The translations under genes and the position numbers were made by a program. The notes beneath the pieces are model-generated. The model had not been told where the DNA came from. It was given only the letters and a program-made list of their open reading frames with translations, and made no database searches. A stretch of 64,000 nucleotides of DNA from Asticcacaulis sp. (GTDB lineage: Bacteria > Pseudomonadota > Alphaproteobacteria > Caulobacterales > Caulobacteraceae): NCBI RefSeq assembly GCF_027484505.1, contig NZ_JAIXSV010000118.1, forward strand, positions 1 to 64,000, written 5' to 3'. Below are positions 8,669 to 18,440 of the stretch, in pieces (position 1 is the first letter of the stretch; each line of letters starts with the position of its first letter).

Positions 8669-9865
8669 TTAAATAAACCGGTACAGGAACTCGCCCATGG
8701 TCAGCAGCGCCATGGCCTGACCAAACGGCATCGAGGTCAGCGGAATGTCCTTATATTCCTGAATGGAGTTGAACACCGGGGTGCCGAACGACACCTGAGT
8801 GAGCTCACCCGAACTGTTGATATGGGCGCGCACGGCCTTGGCGGCCTTGATGCCCATGGCTTCATACTCACGCGAGATATAGCCCTTACGCACGGCCTTC
8901 AGGATACCATAGGCAAAGCCCGCCGAGGCCGCAGCTTCTTCGTAAGACGTCTCATCATCAAGGATGGTGCGCCACAGGCCCGACGGGGCCTGAACCTTTG
9001 CAAGGGCTTTGACCTGCGCTTCCAGCGTCTCGATCAGAAACAGGCGGAAGGCGTCGTCCTTCGCCAGGTTGAGAAGCTCGATAAATTCCGGGATCACGAT
9101 GGTGACCCACGAATTGCCACGGCCCCACAGGGCGTTGGCGAAGTTGTGACGGCCGTCAAAGGTCCAGCCGTGGAACCACAGGCCCGTCTTGCGGTCGGTC
9201 AGGTACTTAATATGGATCAGGAACTGACGCTTGGCCTCTTCGACATAGTGCGGGCGGTTAAGCAGCAGGCCGATCTTGGCCAGTGGCACGACCGACATCA
9301 TCAGCGTGTCGTCCCACAGTTGCTGGTTATTGACGCTGTTATAGACGATGTGCTGGAAGCCACCTTCTTCCGTACGCGGAAGATCATTGTAGACCCACTC
9401 CGCCCACACATCGAGATAGGGCAGATAGCGGCGGTCGCCGGTGCGCTCAAACAGGTAGGCCAGCGTCAGGAAGGGGGCGACCGTATTGATATTGCGCGAC
9501 GGCGAGCCTTCCTTGAACCGGTCCTCGAACCAGTTGATCATGATGTCCCAGGCTTTTTTATCGCTGGTCATCTCCCAGACCTTGTACATGCCGTAAAGGC
9601 CGATGCCCTGCGTCCACTCAAAGCCATGCCAGGCCTTAGTGTCGATCACGCGGCCATCGGTCAGACGCAGCAGGAACTCACCCGACGTGTCCTCGATGTG
9701 GATCAGATTGTCGATCAACAGGTCGATGGCCCGACGATAATCGTCACGATCGGCATCCAGCGCCGCCGACTGATGTTGCAGCAGCGGATGGATGTTGAAC
9801 GGATCGGTCGGGGTAAGGACCTGATTGTTCGTATTGACGGGCTTTTTGAGGATCTGAGCGGTCAT
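8669..9865 (-). CDS. GH105 (GH88/105) unsaturated rhamnogalacturonyl hydrolase, YteR-like
   Basis: WTQGIGLYGMYKVWE, QQLWDDTLMMSVVPL, HGWTFDGRHNFANALWGRGNSWV. Confidence 0.9.
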   Translation of the reverse strand: MTAQILKKPVNTNNQVLTPTDPFNIHPLLQHQSAALDADRDDYRRAIDLLIDNLIHIEDTSGEFLLRLTDGRVIDTKAWHGFEWTQGIGLYGMYKVWEMTSDKKAWDIMINWFEDRFKEGSPSRNINTVAPFLTLAYLFERTGDRRYLPYLDVWAEWVYNDLPRTEEGGFQHIVYNSVNNQQLWDDTLMMSVVPLAKIGLLLNRPHYVEEAKRQFLIHIKYLTDRKTGLWFHGWTFDGRHNFANALWGRGNSWVTIVIPEFIELLNLAKDDAFRLFLIETLEAQVKALAKVQAPSGLWRTILDDETSYEEAAASAGFAYGILKAVRKGYISREYEAMGIKAAKAVRAHINSSGELTQVSFGTPVFNSIQEYKDIPLTSMPFGQAMALLTMGEFLYRFI

Positions 9866-9897
9866 GAGAGGGAACTCTTTGGGGAGAGAAGGTACTG

Positions 9898-12800
9898 TTA
9901 GCGTTGCAGTTTATTGGGTGCGGGCATGATGTCGAGGGGGACGCTCGTGCGCGCGGTACGCAGATTAACCAGTTGAACGGGCTCCAGTGCGTTTTCCGGC
10001 TTGCCATCGGTGGTGACGGCCAGAGCGATGGTGTTGTCACCATTGGGGTTTAAGATACCCGGCGGGATGACAAAGGTGCGCTGCGGGCCGATATGGGCGA
10101 TAAACTGCCCCATATTCCAGCCATTGACGAAGATCAGTACACGGTTTTCCCGGTCTGAGCGCGGCTGTGTCGTGTCACCGAAGCTGAGCCCCAGTTGCAC
10201 ATCGTGCCCCTTAGGGAGGTCGAGTTTGAACTGGGTCCGCAGCCAGTAGGTGCCCGCCGCCGGCGGGGCCGCGGTCTGGCTGGTGGCCTCCCAGCCGTCC
10301 TGTTTGCCGGGCAGATACCAGCCTTCGCGCTCGCCGTAGAGGCCACCATTGTTCAGAGGACCGCGGACGAGGTCGGCGATCTGTTCGCCGCCCTTATTGC
10401 CCTGAATGCGCCACTCAATCGGGACGGCGAAACGGCGACCGGCGCGGGTGGTCAGAGACGCGGCGATCAGGCCGCGCGCTTCGCGGTGGGCGTCGTCGGC
10501 CATCAGGTCCCAGTTGTGCGAATTGTTGCGCACCATGACCGAAATCACGTGCTCACCGGGCGTCAGCTTGTCGAGCTTGAACTTCACGCTGTCGGTGGTT
10601 TCGGGGAACTGACGGCCCGTATCGTGTTCGTGCTGGCCGATATATTTGCCATCGACCCACACCTGAATCATACCGGCCCCGCCCGCGCCGTAGAACAGCT
10701 CAAGCTGATCCGCCGTCTGATCGGTGATCCTGACGCGCCCGCGATACCAGACGTCGCCGTGGTGGAAGCCGTAATCGCTCATGCTGAGCGTCGGCTGACC
10801 GCGTTCGGTGGTCGTCCAGGTTTGAGCCGCTGTCGGGCGGTTGTCGGCCTTCACCCACTGGCTGTCGTCAAAGCCGGGCTGCGCTTCGGGGCTGTCCATG
10901 CGGCGCGTCCACGCCACCTGCGCGAGGTCCGGCAGGGTGACCTTTTCCGGGCGCGGCAGGGGCTGGGTGCTGAACAGGCTGCCGTCGTTTTGCGCCGTAA
11001 CGGCGACCGGTTCCCCGTTGAAGGTGACGCTCGCCACCGACTTCGGGCCCCAGATCGTCAGGGCCGATTCCGTCATGGTGTCGCCCAGAAGATCGAGCTT
11101 GCCGCCCGACAGTCTGGCTTCGCGCACCAGTGCCGCCGTCATTTGCAGCACCGGGCCTTCCGCCGTCTCCTGACGCCAGAAAGTGTAGCTGGTCGGCTCA
11201 TCGGCGATCAGCAGAAGCAGCGGCGCACGGCCACCATCGGTGATGCGCAGACGGATCAGACCGTTATGCGTATAGCTGATTTTCAGGTCGCCGGTTTTGG
11301 CATCGTACTTCCACTTGGCTTGACCGGATAGAAGCTCGACCTTCGGCGCTTGCGAGAAGCGCAGCACGGTCTCTCCCGCCTCCCCGACACGGCCATGCAG
11401 CAGCGCGATGTCCTGTTCACCCTTCTGGAAATGCGTCTGGATTTCCGAGTTGGAATAGACAAGGTGCTGACGCTCCATCGCGTATGAGGCCAGCAACATC
11501 TTGGCGTCCTGACCATTGACGCGCACCGGGATGGTGTAGGTGCCGTCCTTGGTCGCCAACTCAAAGGTCGCGCTGTCGTCGGTCAGGGCATCGGACGGAT
11601 TGTGAACCGCAAACAGGACGTGGGTCTTCAGCGTCGGATTGATGTTGTGATAGACCTTGATCCTGTCGTTCGAGGGCTTGAGCACCGGCCCCTTGTCCAT
11701 CTCGGCCAGGACCTGTTCGGCTGCCTGAACAAACATGCCCTGCTGCTTCAGCGCATAGGCCTTTTCGCGCAGGCCCCGATCTTCGGAAATGGCCGCGCCA
11801 TAGTCATAAGAGGTATAAACGACCGGCCCGGCCAGCCACCCCCACGAGGTGCCCCCGAACGTCATATAGACGTTGTGGATGGTGATACGGTTGATCAGGT
11901 TGGTGCCGTAAAAGACGCGCTGATAGCCCTTGCCCTGACGCTTGGCCGTGCATTCATAGGTGCCGTTGGAGCCCCAGTAGTCGAACCAGCCGCCCCCCAG
12001 CTCAGCCGCAAAACCGGGCGTTTTGGGCGAGGACAGCGAACCGATGCGCGGTGGCGTCGTGCCATAGATGCCCCAGTCGGGGGCCTTGTTGGGGCCGGAC
12101 GGATCGGCATGAACGTTACAGGTGCCGCCCGGATAGCCATCAAAGGCATAGATGTCCGTCGGCCCCGGATTGGCCCACGGCGCGGTCGAGTCCTTCGGCG
12201 TCCAGTCGGGCAGACGCCCGGCCGCGTTATGGAAGAAGGGCACGCTGATACCATCGGCGCGGGCTTTTTTGGCCAGATGCTCCATCTGACGCACGTGCTT
12301 GGGCTCGACCTTGCCCAGCTCGTTTTCGAGCTGATAGGCGATGACGTTGCCCGTGCCGTTGGTGATCTGATGCCGCGCGATGATGGCGTTGATCTGCGTC
12401 ATCCACTCATCGGTGGCGGCCAGAAACAGCGGGTCATCTGTGCGGGCTTCGGCGCGCTGACGCAACAGCCAGCCGGGGAAGCCGCCGCCGGTCAGTTCGG
12501 CATTCACATAGGGGCCGGTGCGGGCAATGACGTACATGCCCTCTTCTTCGGCGATTTCGATGGCACGTTCGACATTGCGGATGCCGCTAAAATCATAAAC
12601 GCCCGGTGCCGGCGAGTGGTAGCCCCAGTTGAAGTAGAAGGCGACGCCGTTGAAGCCCGACGCCTTCATCTTTTGCAGCACATCACGCCACAGGGACGGA
12701 TTGGGCAGGCGGAAGGGATGCACTTCGCCCGACCACACCATGATGCGCTTGCCGTCCACCATCAGGGAGTGTTCGTCCCAGGTGACTTTTTTGGGCGGAT

Positions 12801-13803
12801 TTTTGGGCTTGGTGGCTTCGGCCAGAGCCTTCGGGTCTTCGGACAGGACGGTGAAGTGACGCACCACACCCGATACGCCGCCGATTTCTTTTTTCGGCGT
12901 CCAGGTTTTGAAGTTATCGTGGCTGTCGGAATACCAGTAGCGCTTGGTGATATAGTCGTCGAAATAGATGCGCCAGCCGCCATTAGGTAGCTTCACCAGC
13001 GCCTGACCTTCGCGCCAGTCGCCCCAGCCGGCCCAGTCACCCTTTTTCTCGATGGTCCACGGACCGTACAGCGATTTGGCCGTGGCCAGTTCGATAAATT
13101 TGGTCGTCTCGTTCTTGACGAAGGCGGTGTAGCCCTTGTCAGTCGCCACCACGAAGGTGTCGATATAGTTGCCTTGCAGGCCCTGCATGGGCTTGGGCGC
13201 CGACCATTGCGAGAAGTCAGCGTTGGGCTCGATCACATAGGCGCCGAACGGCCCCTTGGTGCCGCCCTTAGACAGGGACACCACGACCTTAAGGGAGCCA
13301 TCTTTGTCGCGGAACCATTCGGGCGCCCAGGTGTTCGTCAGGCCCGGCAGGTCGATCTTGACCTCACGCACCAGTTCCCAGCTTTTCAGGTCTTTCGAGC
13401 GGGTGATGCCGAAATCCGAGCCGTCCCAGTTGGTGGTATAGACGACGTAATAGTAGCCGTCCGAATGGCGGATGATCGACGGGTCGCGCAGCAAACCCTT
13501 CTGCGGCGTATAAACCTCAGAGCCCAGCGTCTTAAACGTCACGCCGTCGGCGGAGGTAAACAGGCTGAGCGTGTTTTGCGAGGTGGCCATGAAGGCCGAC
13601 ATCAGGAAGACGTTTTGCGCTTTGGCGGCGTCACTGATTTGCGCCTGTTTTTGCGCATCGGAGCCCTGCGGAATCCCCAGTTCCTGTGCCGTCGCGCCAA
13701 AGGCCAGCAGGGCACCGGCGGCGGCGATCAGACCGATTTGCGAAACACGCGAAAGAGCTGCCATGCGGAAAAGCTTCCGGCGCAGCGGTTTCTGGTTGGG
13801 CAT
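9898..13803 (-). CDS. Secreted two-domain glycosidase: N-terminal GH43-like beta-propeller fused to GH35 beta-galactosidase
   Basis: Signal peptide, GH43-like LLRDPSIIRHSDGYYYVVYTT ... NTWAPEWF ... WREGQALVK. GH35 motifs follow: MVWSGEVHPFRLP ... FYFNWGYHSPAPGVYDFSG ... GPYVNAELTGGGFPGWL ... AYQLENELG. Confidence 0.88.
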   Translation of the reverse strand: MPNQKPLRRKLFRMAALSRVSQIGLIAAAGALLAFGATAQELGIPQGSDAQKQAQISDAAKAQNVFLMSAFMATSQNTLSLFTSADGVTFKTLGSEVYTPQKGLLRDPSIIRHSDGYYYVVYTTNWDGSDFGITRSKDLKSWELVREVKIDLPGLTNTWAPEWFRDKDGSLKVVVSLSKGGTKGPFGAYVIEPNADFSQWSAPKPMQGLQGNYIDTFVVATDKGYTAFVKNETTKFIELATAKSLYGPWTIEKKGDWAGWGDWREGQALVKLPNGGWRIYFDDYITKRYWYSDSHDNFKTWTPKKEIGGVSGVVRHFTVLSEDPKALAEATKPKNPPKKVTWDEHSLMVDGKRIMVWSGEVHPFRLPNPSLWRDVLQKMKASGFNGVAFYFNWGYHSPAPGVYDFSGIRNVERAIEIAEEEGMYVIARTGPYVNAELTGGGFPGWLLRQRAEARTDDPLFLAATDEWMTQINAIIARHQITNGTGNVIAYQLENELGKVEPKHVRQMEHLAKKARADGISVPFFHNAAGRLPDWTPKDSTAPWANPGPTDIYAFDGYPGGTCNVHADPSGPNKAPDWGIYGTTPPRIGSLSSPKTPGFAAELGGGWFDYWGSNGTYECTAKRQGKGYQRVFYGTNLINRITIHNVYMTFGGTSWGWLAGPVVYTSYDYGAAISEDRGLREKAYALKQQGMFVQAAEQVLAEMDKGPVLKPSNDRIKVYHNINPTLKTHVLFAVHNPSDALTDDSATFELATKDGTYTIPVRVNGQDAKMLLASYAMERQHLVYSNSEIQTHFQKGEQDIALLHGRVGEAGETVLRFSQAPKVELLSGQAKWKYDAKTGDLKISYTHNGLIRLRITDGGRAPLLLLIADEPTSYTFWRQETAEGPVLQMTAALVREARLSGGKLDLLGDTMTESALTIWGPKSVASVTFNGEPVAVTAQNDGSLFSTQPLPRPEKVTLPDLAQVAWTRRMDSPEAQPGFDDSQWVKADNRPTAAQTWTTTERGQPTLSMSDYGFHHGDVWYRGRVRITDQTADQLELFYGAGGAGMIQVWVDGKYIGQHEHDTGRQFPETTDSVKFKLDKLTPGEHVISVMVRNNSHNWDLMADDAHREARGLIAASLTTRAGRRFAVPIEWRIQGNKGGEQIADLVRGPLNNGGLYGEREGWYLPGKQDGWEATSQTAAPPAAGTYWLRTQFKLDLPKGHDVQLGLSFGDTTQPRSDRENRVLIFVNGWNMGQFIAHIGPQRTFVIPPGILNPNGDNTIALAVTTDGKPENALEPVQLVNLRTARTSVPLDIMPAPNKLQR

Positions 13804-13976
13804 CGGGGGTCCTCTTTTGGGGTTCCTCTGAGACAGCGCCGTGGCCGGGATCTTCAGATCGGCGGGTCTTGGACGCCCGCGCAGCGACGGCCAGCGGCGG
13901 CTGGTGCGTTAAGATGACATTGACGACGGGCCATATCAATGAAAAAATATCACAAACGAGCACATAAAGGCCAATT

Positions 13977-15344
13977 ATGATCAGAAAAAACGCCATTATG
14001 ATCAAAACCAATCAGGGAAATGAGACTCGCTTGCGGACGGGCGGGCTTGTTTTGACGCTTGCCCTGACACTTGCCCTAACGTGGGGCGGAACCTCCGTCA
14101 TGGCCCAAACCGCAGCTTCGGAAGCCTCCGTGACGACCCTGCCTCAGCGTTTCCTGTTCGATCCCGCCCTGAAAGCCGATGCGACGGCCGTGCGGGTAAC
14201 CCCCGACATGACCTATGACGCAACCCGCGGCTATGGCTTTACCAATACACGCGATGGAAACGAGGTCGCGCTGGCCGTGAAGGCGGCTCCGGGTGATTAC
14301 CGCGTGCGCGTGACGCTGGGGGCGAAAAAGGCAGAAAGCCGCACCTCGATCTGGGCCGAAGACCGTCGCCTGATGCTGGCCCCGGTAGCGCTGAAAAAGG
14401 GTGAGACGAAGACGGTTGAGTTTATTGTCAATGTGCGCGACGCCTCAGTCGTCACCTCTGAGCAGGACGCCAAGGGCAAGGCCCCGCGCGTCGGTCTGCG
14501 CGGCGACGAAGACATCAGCCGCACCTGGGATGACAGGTTGACGATTGCGTTTTCAGGCCCCTCACCCGCCGTGCAAAGCGTAGAGATCGCGCCCATCAAG
14601 GCCCGCCGCATCCTGATTGCCGGAGACTCCACCGTCACCGATCAGGCCGGCACGGACTACGCCTCGTGGGGGCAGATGCTGCCGCGCTTTTTAGCCAACG
14701 ACGTCTCCGTGGCCAATCACGCGCGTTCCGGCGAGACGATGAAGTCGTTTGTCACCTCCCTGCGCTGGGACAAGCTCTTGAGCGATCTGCGCGCGGGCGA
14801 TGTGGTGCTGATGCAGTTTGGCCATAATGATCAGAAGAAGCAGTGGCCGCGCACCTATGTCGATGCCGAGCGCTCATACCCGGCGTGGCTGAAGGCCTTT
14901 GCGACGGATGCGCAGACGCGCGGGGCGAAGGTGGTGCTGATTTCACCCGTGTCGCGCCGCTCGTTTGAAAACGGTAAGATCACCAACACGCTGGCGGGGT
15001 ATGACGACGCCGTGCGGAAAGTCGCCGCAGAGCTGAACGTGCCGTTTATCGACCTGACGGCGAAGACGAAGATGCTGTATGAGGCGCTGGGGCCGCAGGT
15101 CAGCCCGCTGGCCTTTGGCAATAACGGGCAGGACAAGACCCACCACAATGCCTATGGCGCCTATCAGATCGCCAACTACGTGGCGCAGGTGATCACCGAT
15201 CCGCAAAGCGGGCTGGACCTCAAGGCCGCGCCCGATTTCACCGCCTTCGATCCGGCCCATCCGGCCGATCCGAAACACTATGACCTCACCCCCGCCGACT
15301 GGCCCGTCATGCGCGAGGCCCCGGCAAAGATTTCAGGGAACTAA
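13977..15344 (+). CDS. SGNH/GDSL hydrolase, rhamnogalacturonan acetylesterase (CE12)-like
   Basis: Signal peptide, IAGDSTVTD block I, QFGHNDQ, C-terminal D-K-T-H-H. Start may be the second ATG at 13998. Confidence 0.85.
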   Translation: MIRKNAIMIKTNQGNETRLRTGGLVLTLALTLALTWGGTSVMAQTAASEASVTTLPQRFLFDPALKADATAVRVTPDMTYDATRGYGFTNTRDGNEVALAVKAAPGDYRVRVTLGAKKAESRTSIWAEDRRLMLAPVALKKGETKTVEFIVNVRDASVVTSEQDAKGKAPRVGLRGDEDISRTWDDRLTIAFSGPSPAVQSVEIAPIKARRILIAGDSTVTDQAGTDYASWGQMLPRFLANDVSVANHARSGETMKSFVTSLRWDKLLSDLRAGDVVLMQFGHNDQKKQWPRTYVDAERSYPAWLKAFATDAQTRGAKVVLISPVSRRSFENGKITNTLAGYDDAVRKVAAELNVPFIDLTAKTKMLYEALGPQVSPLAFGNNGQDKTHHNAYGAYQIANYVAQVITDPQSGLDLKAAPDFTAFDPAHPADPKHYDLTPADWPVMREAPAKISGN

Positions 15345-15349
15345 ACCTT

Positions 15350-15667
15350 ATGACCCAGATTCACGCCTTCAAAATGCAGCTCAAGCCGGGCTTTGAGGCC
15401 GAATACCAGAAGCGCCACGATGAGATCTGGCCCGAACTGTCGGACCTTTTGCACGAAGCCGGAGTGTCGGACTATTCGATCTTCCTTGATCCGGAAACCC
15501 TGACCCTGTTTGGCGTCCTGCGCCGCACGGACAACCACACCATGGCCGACCTGCCCGCTCATCCGGTGATGAAAAAATGGTGGGCCTATATGGCCGACAT
15601 CATGGATTCAAACCCCGACAATTCGCCGGTGGCGAAGGATTTGAAGCCGGTCTTCTATATGGCCTGA
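15350..15667 (+). CDS. rhaM: L-rhamnose mutarotase
   Basis: [19 protein letters not shown] ... [17 protein letters not shown] ... [23 protein letters not shown]. Confidence 0.94.
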   Translation: MTQIHAFKMQLKPGFEAEYQKRHDEIWPELSDLLHEAGVSDYSIFLDPETLTLFGVLRRTDNHTMADLPAHPVMKKWWAYMADIMDSNPDNSPVAKDLKPVFYMA

Positions 15668-15695
15668 GGTAAGGCCTTTCCCCGAACCGACACCC

Positions 15696-15736
15696 ATCCT
15701 TGTAAATCTACCGACGGCTGGTAGATTTACAAGGAT
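15696..15736. repeat. Perfect 17-bp inverted repeat (ATCCTTGTAAATCTACC-GACGGCT-GGTAGATTTACAAGGAT)
   Basis: Read directly; lies between rhaM and the AbiE pair; no T-tract follows. Confidence 0.9.
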
Positions 15737-15840
15737 AACAGGTCTGCGATGATTGGGAAATTGCGCGTCGCTTGTCGTCTATCCGCACCTAGGCCACTTG
15801 CAGGCTGAACGCGGATGACCCGCCTTGGGCGTGGGCGAAT

Positions 15841-16701
15841 TCAGGATAGATGGAAATTTTGATGTAGTTTTTGAGCGCGCACGTGAAAGAACCTCGCGCT
15901 CCACAGATCAAGGCTTTTGGCTTCGGAGGGGCGCAAAAAGCGCCTGACATCGTCTACGGCATCAGACCAGTCAATCGCATCGATCCTGTTCGTCAGCGCG
16001 CCATGCACCCAGTCCCTATCGGCCTCAAGGTCCGTCTGGCCCGCCCACGGGCCTTTTTGCCGCAGCGCCGCTGACAGAAGCTTCAGGTTCGGCCCAACAC
16101 CTCTGGCTACGTACCAGGAGAAGTCAAACCAGTCGCGGCCTTTCACATAGGGCCGGCAAAGAAGCGCATGGATTTTCAGAGCAAAGTTCGACGAAAGGTC
16201 CTGGTGGCGGACTTCATAATCGGTTGGAAAATCGAGATAGGTTGTGTCCTCACCCGAACCCTCAGGCGGGTTTGTGTCAATTTCCAGTTTGATCTTAATG
16301 GTCTTTTGCCGCCCATCGGCAAAGCGCAGGTCAAGCTGTCGGGCGATTGCGCTATCTTTCAGGACGGCCTCACGAATGACACTGTCCATGCGTTCTTTTG
16401 ATACCACCTCAAGCTGGAGACCAAACTGATCGAAGACCTCTAACAGAGTTTTCAAATAGGGTTGGAGGTCAAAGTCCGGGTCGGGCGTGCGCAGGATAAA
16501 ATCAAGATCTTCAGAGAAGCGGGGTAGACCGTGGAGAATGCGCAGGCACGTTCCGCCTTGAAACAAGGACGCCTCAAAAAAGTCCGCGCGCCAGAGCGCA
16601 TGTAAGGCGATCTCCTGAAGGATTTCCTTGAGGGCGTTTTCTGTCTCAAGGGTATTGCCCGCGTTGTATTGGTTCAGTTTTTGTCGAATAATGTCGATCA
16701 T
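15841..16701 (-). CDS. AbiEii/AbiGii-family nucleotidyltransferase toxin
   Basis: FQGGTCLRILHGLPRFSEDLDFILR nucleotidyltransferase motif; 4-bp overlap with the upstream antitoxin gene. Confidence 0.88.
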   Translation of the reverse strand: MIDIIRQKLNQYNAGNTLETENALKEILQEIALHALWRADFFEASLFQGGTCLRILHGLPRFSEDLDFILRTPDPDFDLQPYLKTLLEVFDQFGLQLEVVSKERMDSVIREAVLKDSAIARQLDLRFADGRQKTIKIKLEIDTNPPEGSGEDTTYLDFPTDYEVRHQDLSSNFALKIHALLCRPYVKGRDWFDFSWYVARGVGPNLKLLSAALRQKGPWAGQTDLEADRDWVHGALTNRIDAIDWSDAVDDVRRFLRPSEAKSLDLWSARFFHVRAQKLHQNFHLS

Positions 16702-17402
16702 CGCGCCAGCTCCCTATGTTGGGCAAGGGCGTCATAGAGCCTGTTTGCGAATGCCCTGGCGGCTGTGTGCTTATAAACGTCGCACAACCGTTGGAATGTT
16801 TGAGGATCGAGCCCGGACATCTGTTCGATATCCACCCTCAGACCCTCGGTGATCCACGACACCCCCTGCCACCTGATTTTGCGGTAGGCCACGATATCCA
16901 TCAGGGCGCGCAGAGGGGACGCAATCAGAGCCGTCGCGTCATTAAGACGATGGCGTTCTACACCAACCAGAAATTGGTAGGGTTGCAGGGCCAACGGTAA
17001 AAAGGTGAAGGCTCCGAAGGTCTCTGTCTCATAGTCGATGGACTTGCGTCCGGGGGTCACTGAGGCGGTTTGACGCACGGCCTCTGGAATCCAGCCGTGA
17101 AAGGACAGAGCGCTTTCGAAGGAAACGTAACTGCCCGGATGAAGCGCCTGCGCCACGACGTAAGGGTGTAGTGGTGTTGATCGGAGATGAGCTGGCAGAG
17201 CATAGAGCCCGCGCTTGATACGCAAAAGATTTCGGCTTTTAAGCGCTCGGTTCACTATGCCGTAGCGCCGTGCCGCGCTACCGCCGATCGCATCCGCAAG
17301 CTGGCGCTCGGTTAAGACCCGATCCGTATATCCATGTAACCTGAGTGTATCCTGCAAGCCGACCATAAAATTCTCAATACTTCCAAAAAGTGAAAGTTTC
17401 AA
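16698..17402 (-). CDS. AbiEi-family antitoxin / transcriptional regulator
   Basis: N-terminal wHTH-like region, IKRGLYALPA ... PYVVAQALHPGSYVSFESALSFHGWIPE. Annotated start is TTG; an ATG at 17366 is a plausible alternative. Confidence 0.83.
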   Translation of the reverse strand: MKLSLFGSIENFMVGLQDTLRLHGYTDRVLTERQLADAIGGSAARRYGIVNRALKSRNLLRIKRGLYALPAHLRSTPLHPYVVAQALHPGSYVSFESALSFHGWIPEAVRQTASVTPGRKSIDYETETFGAFTFLPLALQPYQFLVGVERHRLNDATALIASPLRALMDIVAYRKIRWQGVSWITEGLRVDIEQMSGLDPQTFQRLCDVYKHTAARAFANRLYDALAQHRELAR

Positions 17403-17454
17403 GAATTTTCACAGGCGCGCTATGCCCACCCCAATCTTGAGCGATTTGCCGACC

Positions 17455-18303
17455 TCAGACGACTTCCGAGGCCTTGCGGTCTTCGGCGGTGACCTGAGCG
17501 ATGCGCACCTCGATACCGGCGTGCTCCAGCCATTCGCGGGCGGCGTCGGTCAGGCCTTCGTCAGTGATCACCACGTCAATCGCCGTCAGGGGACAGACCG
17601 ACAGCGAGGCCGGGGCGTCGATCTTTGACGAGTCGGCCAGCACGATCACCTGATCGGCGCGCTCCATCAGACGGCGCTCGGACTGCACCAGCAGGGTGTC
17701 CGACTGCATCAGGCCGTTGCGCGTCAGGGCCTGACAGCCAATGAACATCTTGGCCGCCGAGAAATTCTGCAACATCCCGTCGTCATACGGGTTGAGGATG
17801 ATGCGCTGTTCACGGAACAATTCGCCGCCCGGCAGGGTGACCTTCACCTTCGAGCGATCGAGCAGGCATTGCAGGATGGGGATCGAGGTGGTGAGCACGT
17901 GATAGGGCTCATTGGCCATCATATTGGCCAGGGTGTAGGTGGTCGAACCGCCGTCGATAATCATCGAAATGCCGGGCTTCAGGAAGTCGAGCGCGGCGCG
18001 GGCAATGGCGCGTTTGACCGGCGCATTGACGATGGTCGAGGCCAGAAAGCTCGATTGCCCGATCAGGCTGTCGGTCTGAAACTCCGGCGTCTTGGGTTCG
18101 GCCTTGGCCGTGAAGTGCTTGCCTTCAATGCGCATGGCCCCGCCGCGCACGCGCAGCAGATGCCCCAGTTCGTGCAACTCATTGAGGTCGCGGCGAATGG
18201 TCGCCGGTGACACGCCCAGACGCGCCGTCAGCTCATCGACCGAGGTCACGCGGTCCGGATTGAGTTCGTCGATGATCAGCTTCCAGCGATCCTGAAGGTG
18301 CAT
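17455..18303 (-). CDS. DeoR-family transcriptional regulator (RhaR-like by context)
   Basis: HTH LTARLGVSPATIRRDLNELHELGHLLRVRGGAM; sugar-phosphate-sensing domain (DGGSTTYTLANMM, LADSSKID). Confidence 0.88.
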   Translation of the reverse strand: MHLQDRWKLIIDELNPDRVTSVDELTARLGVSPATIRRDLNELHELGHLLRVRGGAMRIEGKHFTAKAEPKTPEFQTDSLIGQSSFLASTIVNAPVKRAIARAALDFLKPGISMIIDGGSTTYTLANMMANEPYHVLTTSIPILQCLLDRSKVKVTLPGGELFREQRIILNPYDDGMLQNFSAAKMFIGCQALTRNGLMQSDTLLVQSERRLMERADQVIVLADSSKIDAPASLSVCPLTAIDVVITDEGLTDAAREWLEHAGIEVRIAQVTAEDRKASEVV

Positions 18304-18440
18304 ATGGCCCGCCCTGCGTTTCTGTTTCCCGACCTTATACGCGCGGCCGGCTCCGGTCCTACGCGATTGATGATCGAATGTGATTGATTCTTATAGGGCG
18401 CATTCCACATGGTGGGAAGCACCTTTTTTGGGTAGTCGCT

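Noticed and set aside
10195-12990. Long plus-strand ORFs (378 and 462 aa)
   Set aside because: Antisense to the GH43-GH35 gene; no motifs.
15696-15736. Interpretation of the 17-bp inverted repeat as a classical intrinsic terminator
   Set aside because: Stem is AT-rich and no T-tract follows on either side; kept as an unexplained repeat instead.
15698-17420. AbiE region as part of an IS element or integron
   Set aside because: No transposase or integrase ORF and only one inverted repeat pair locally.
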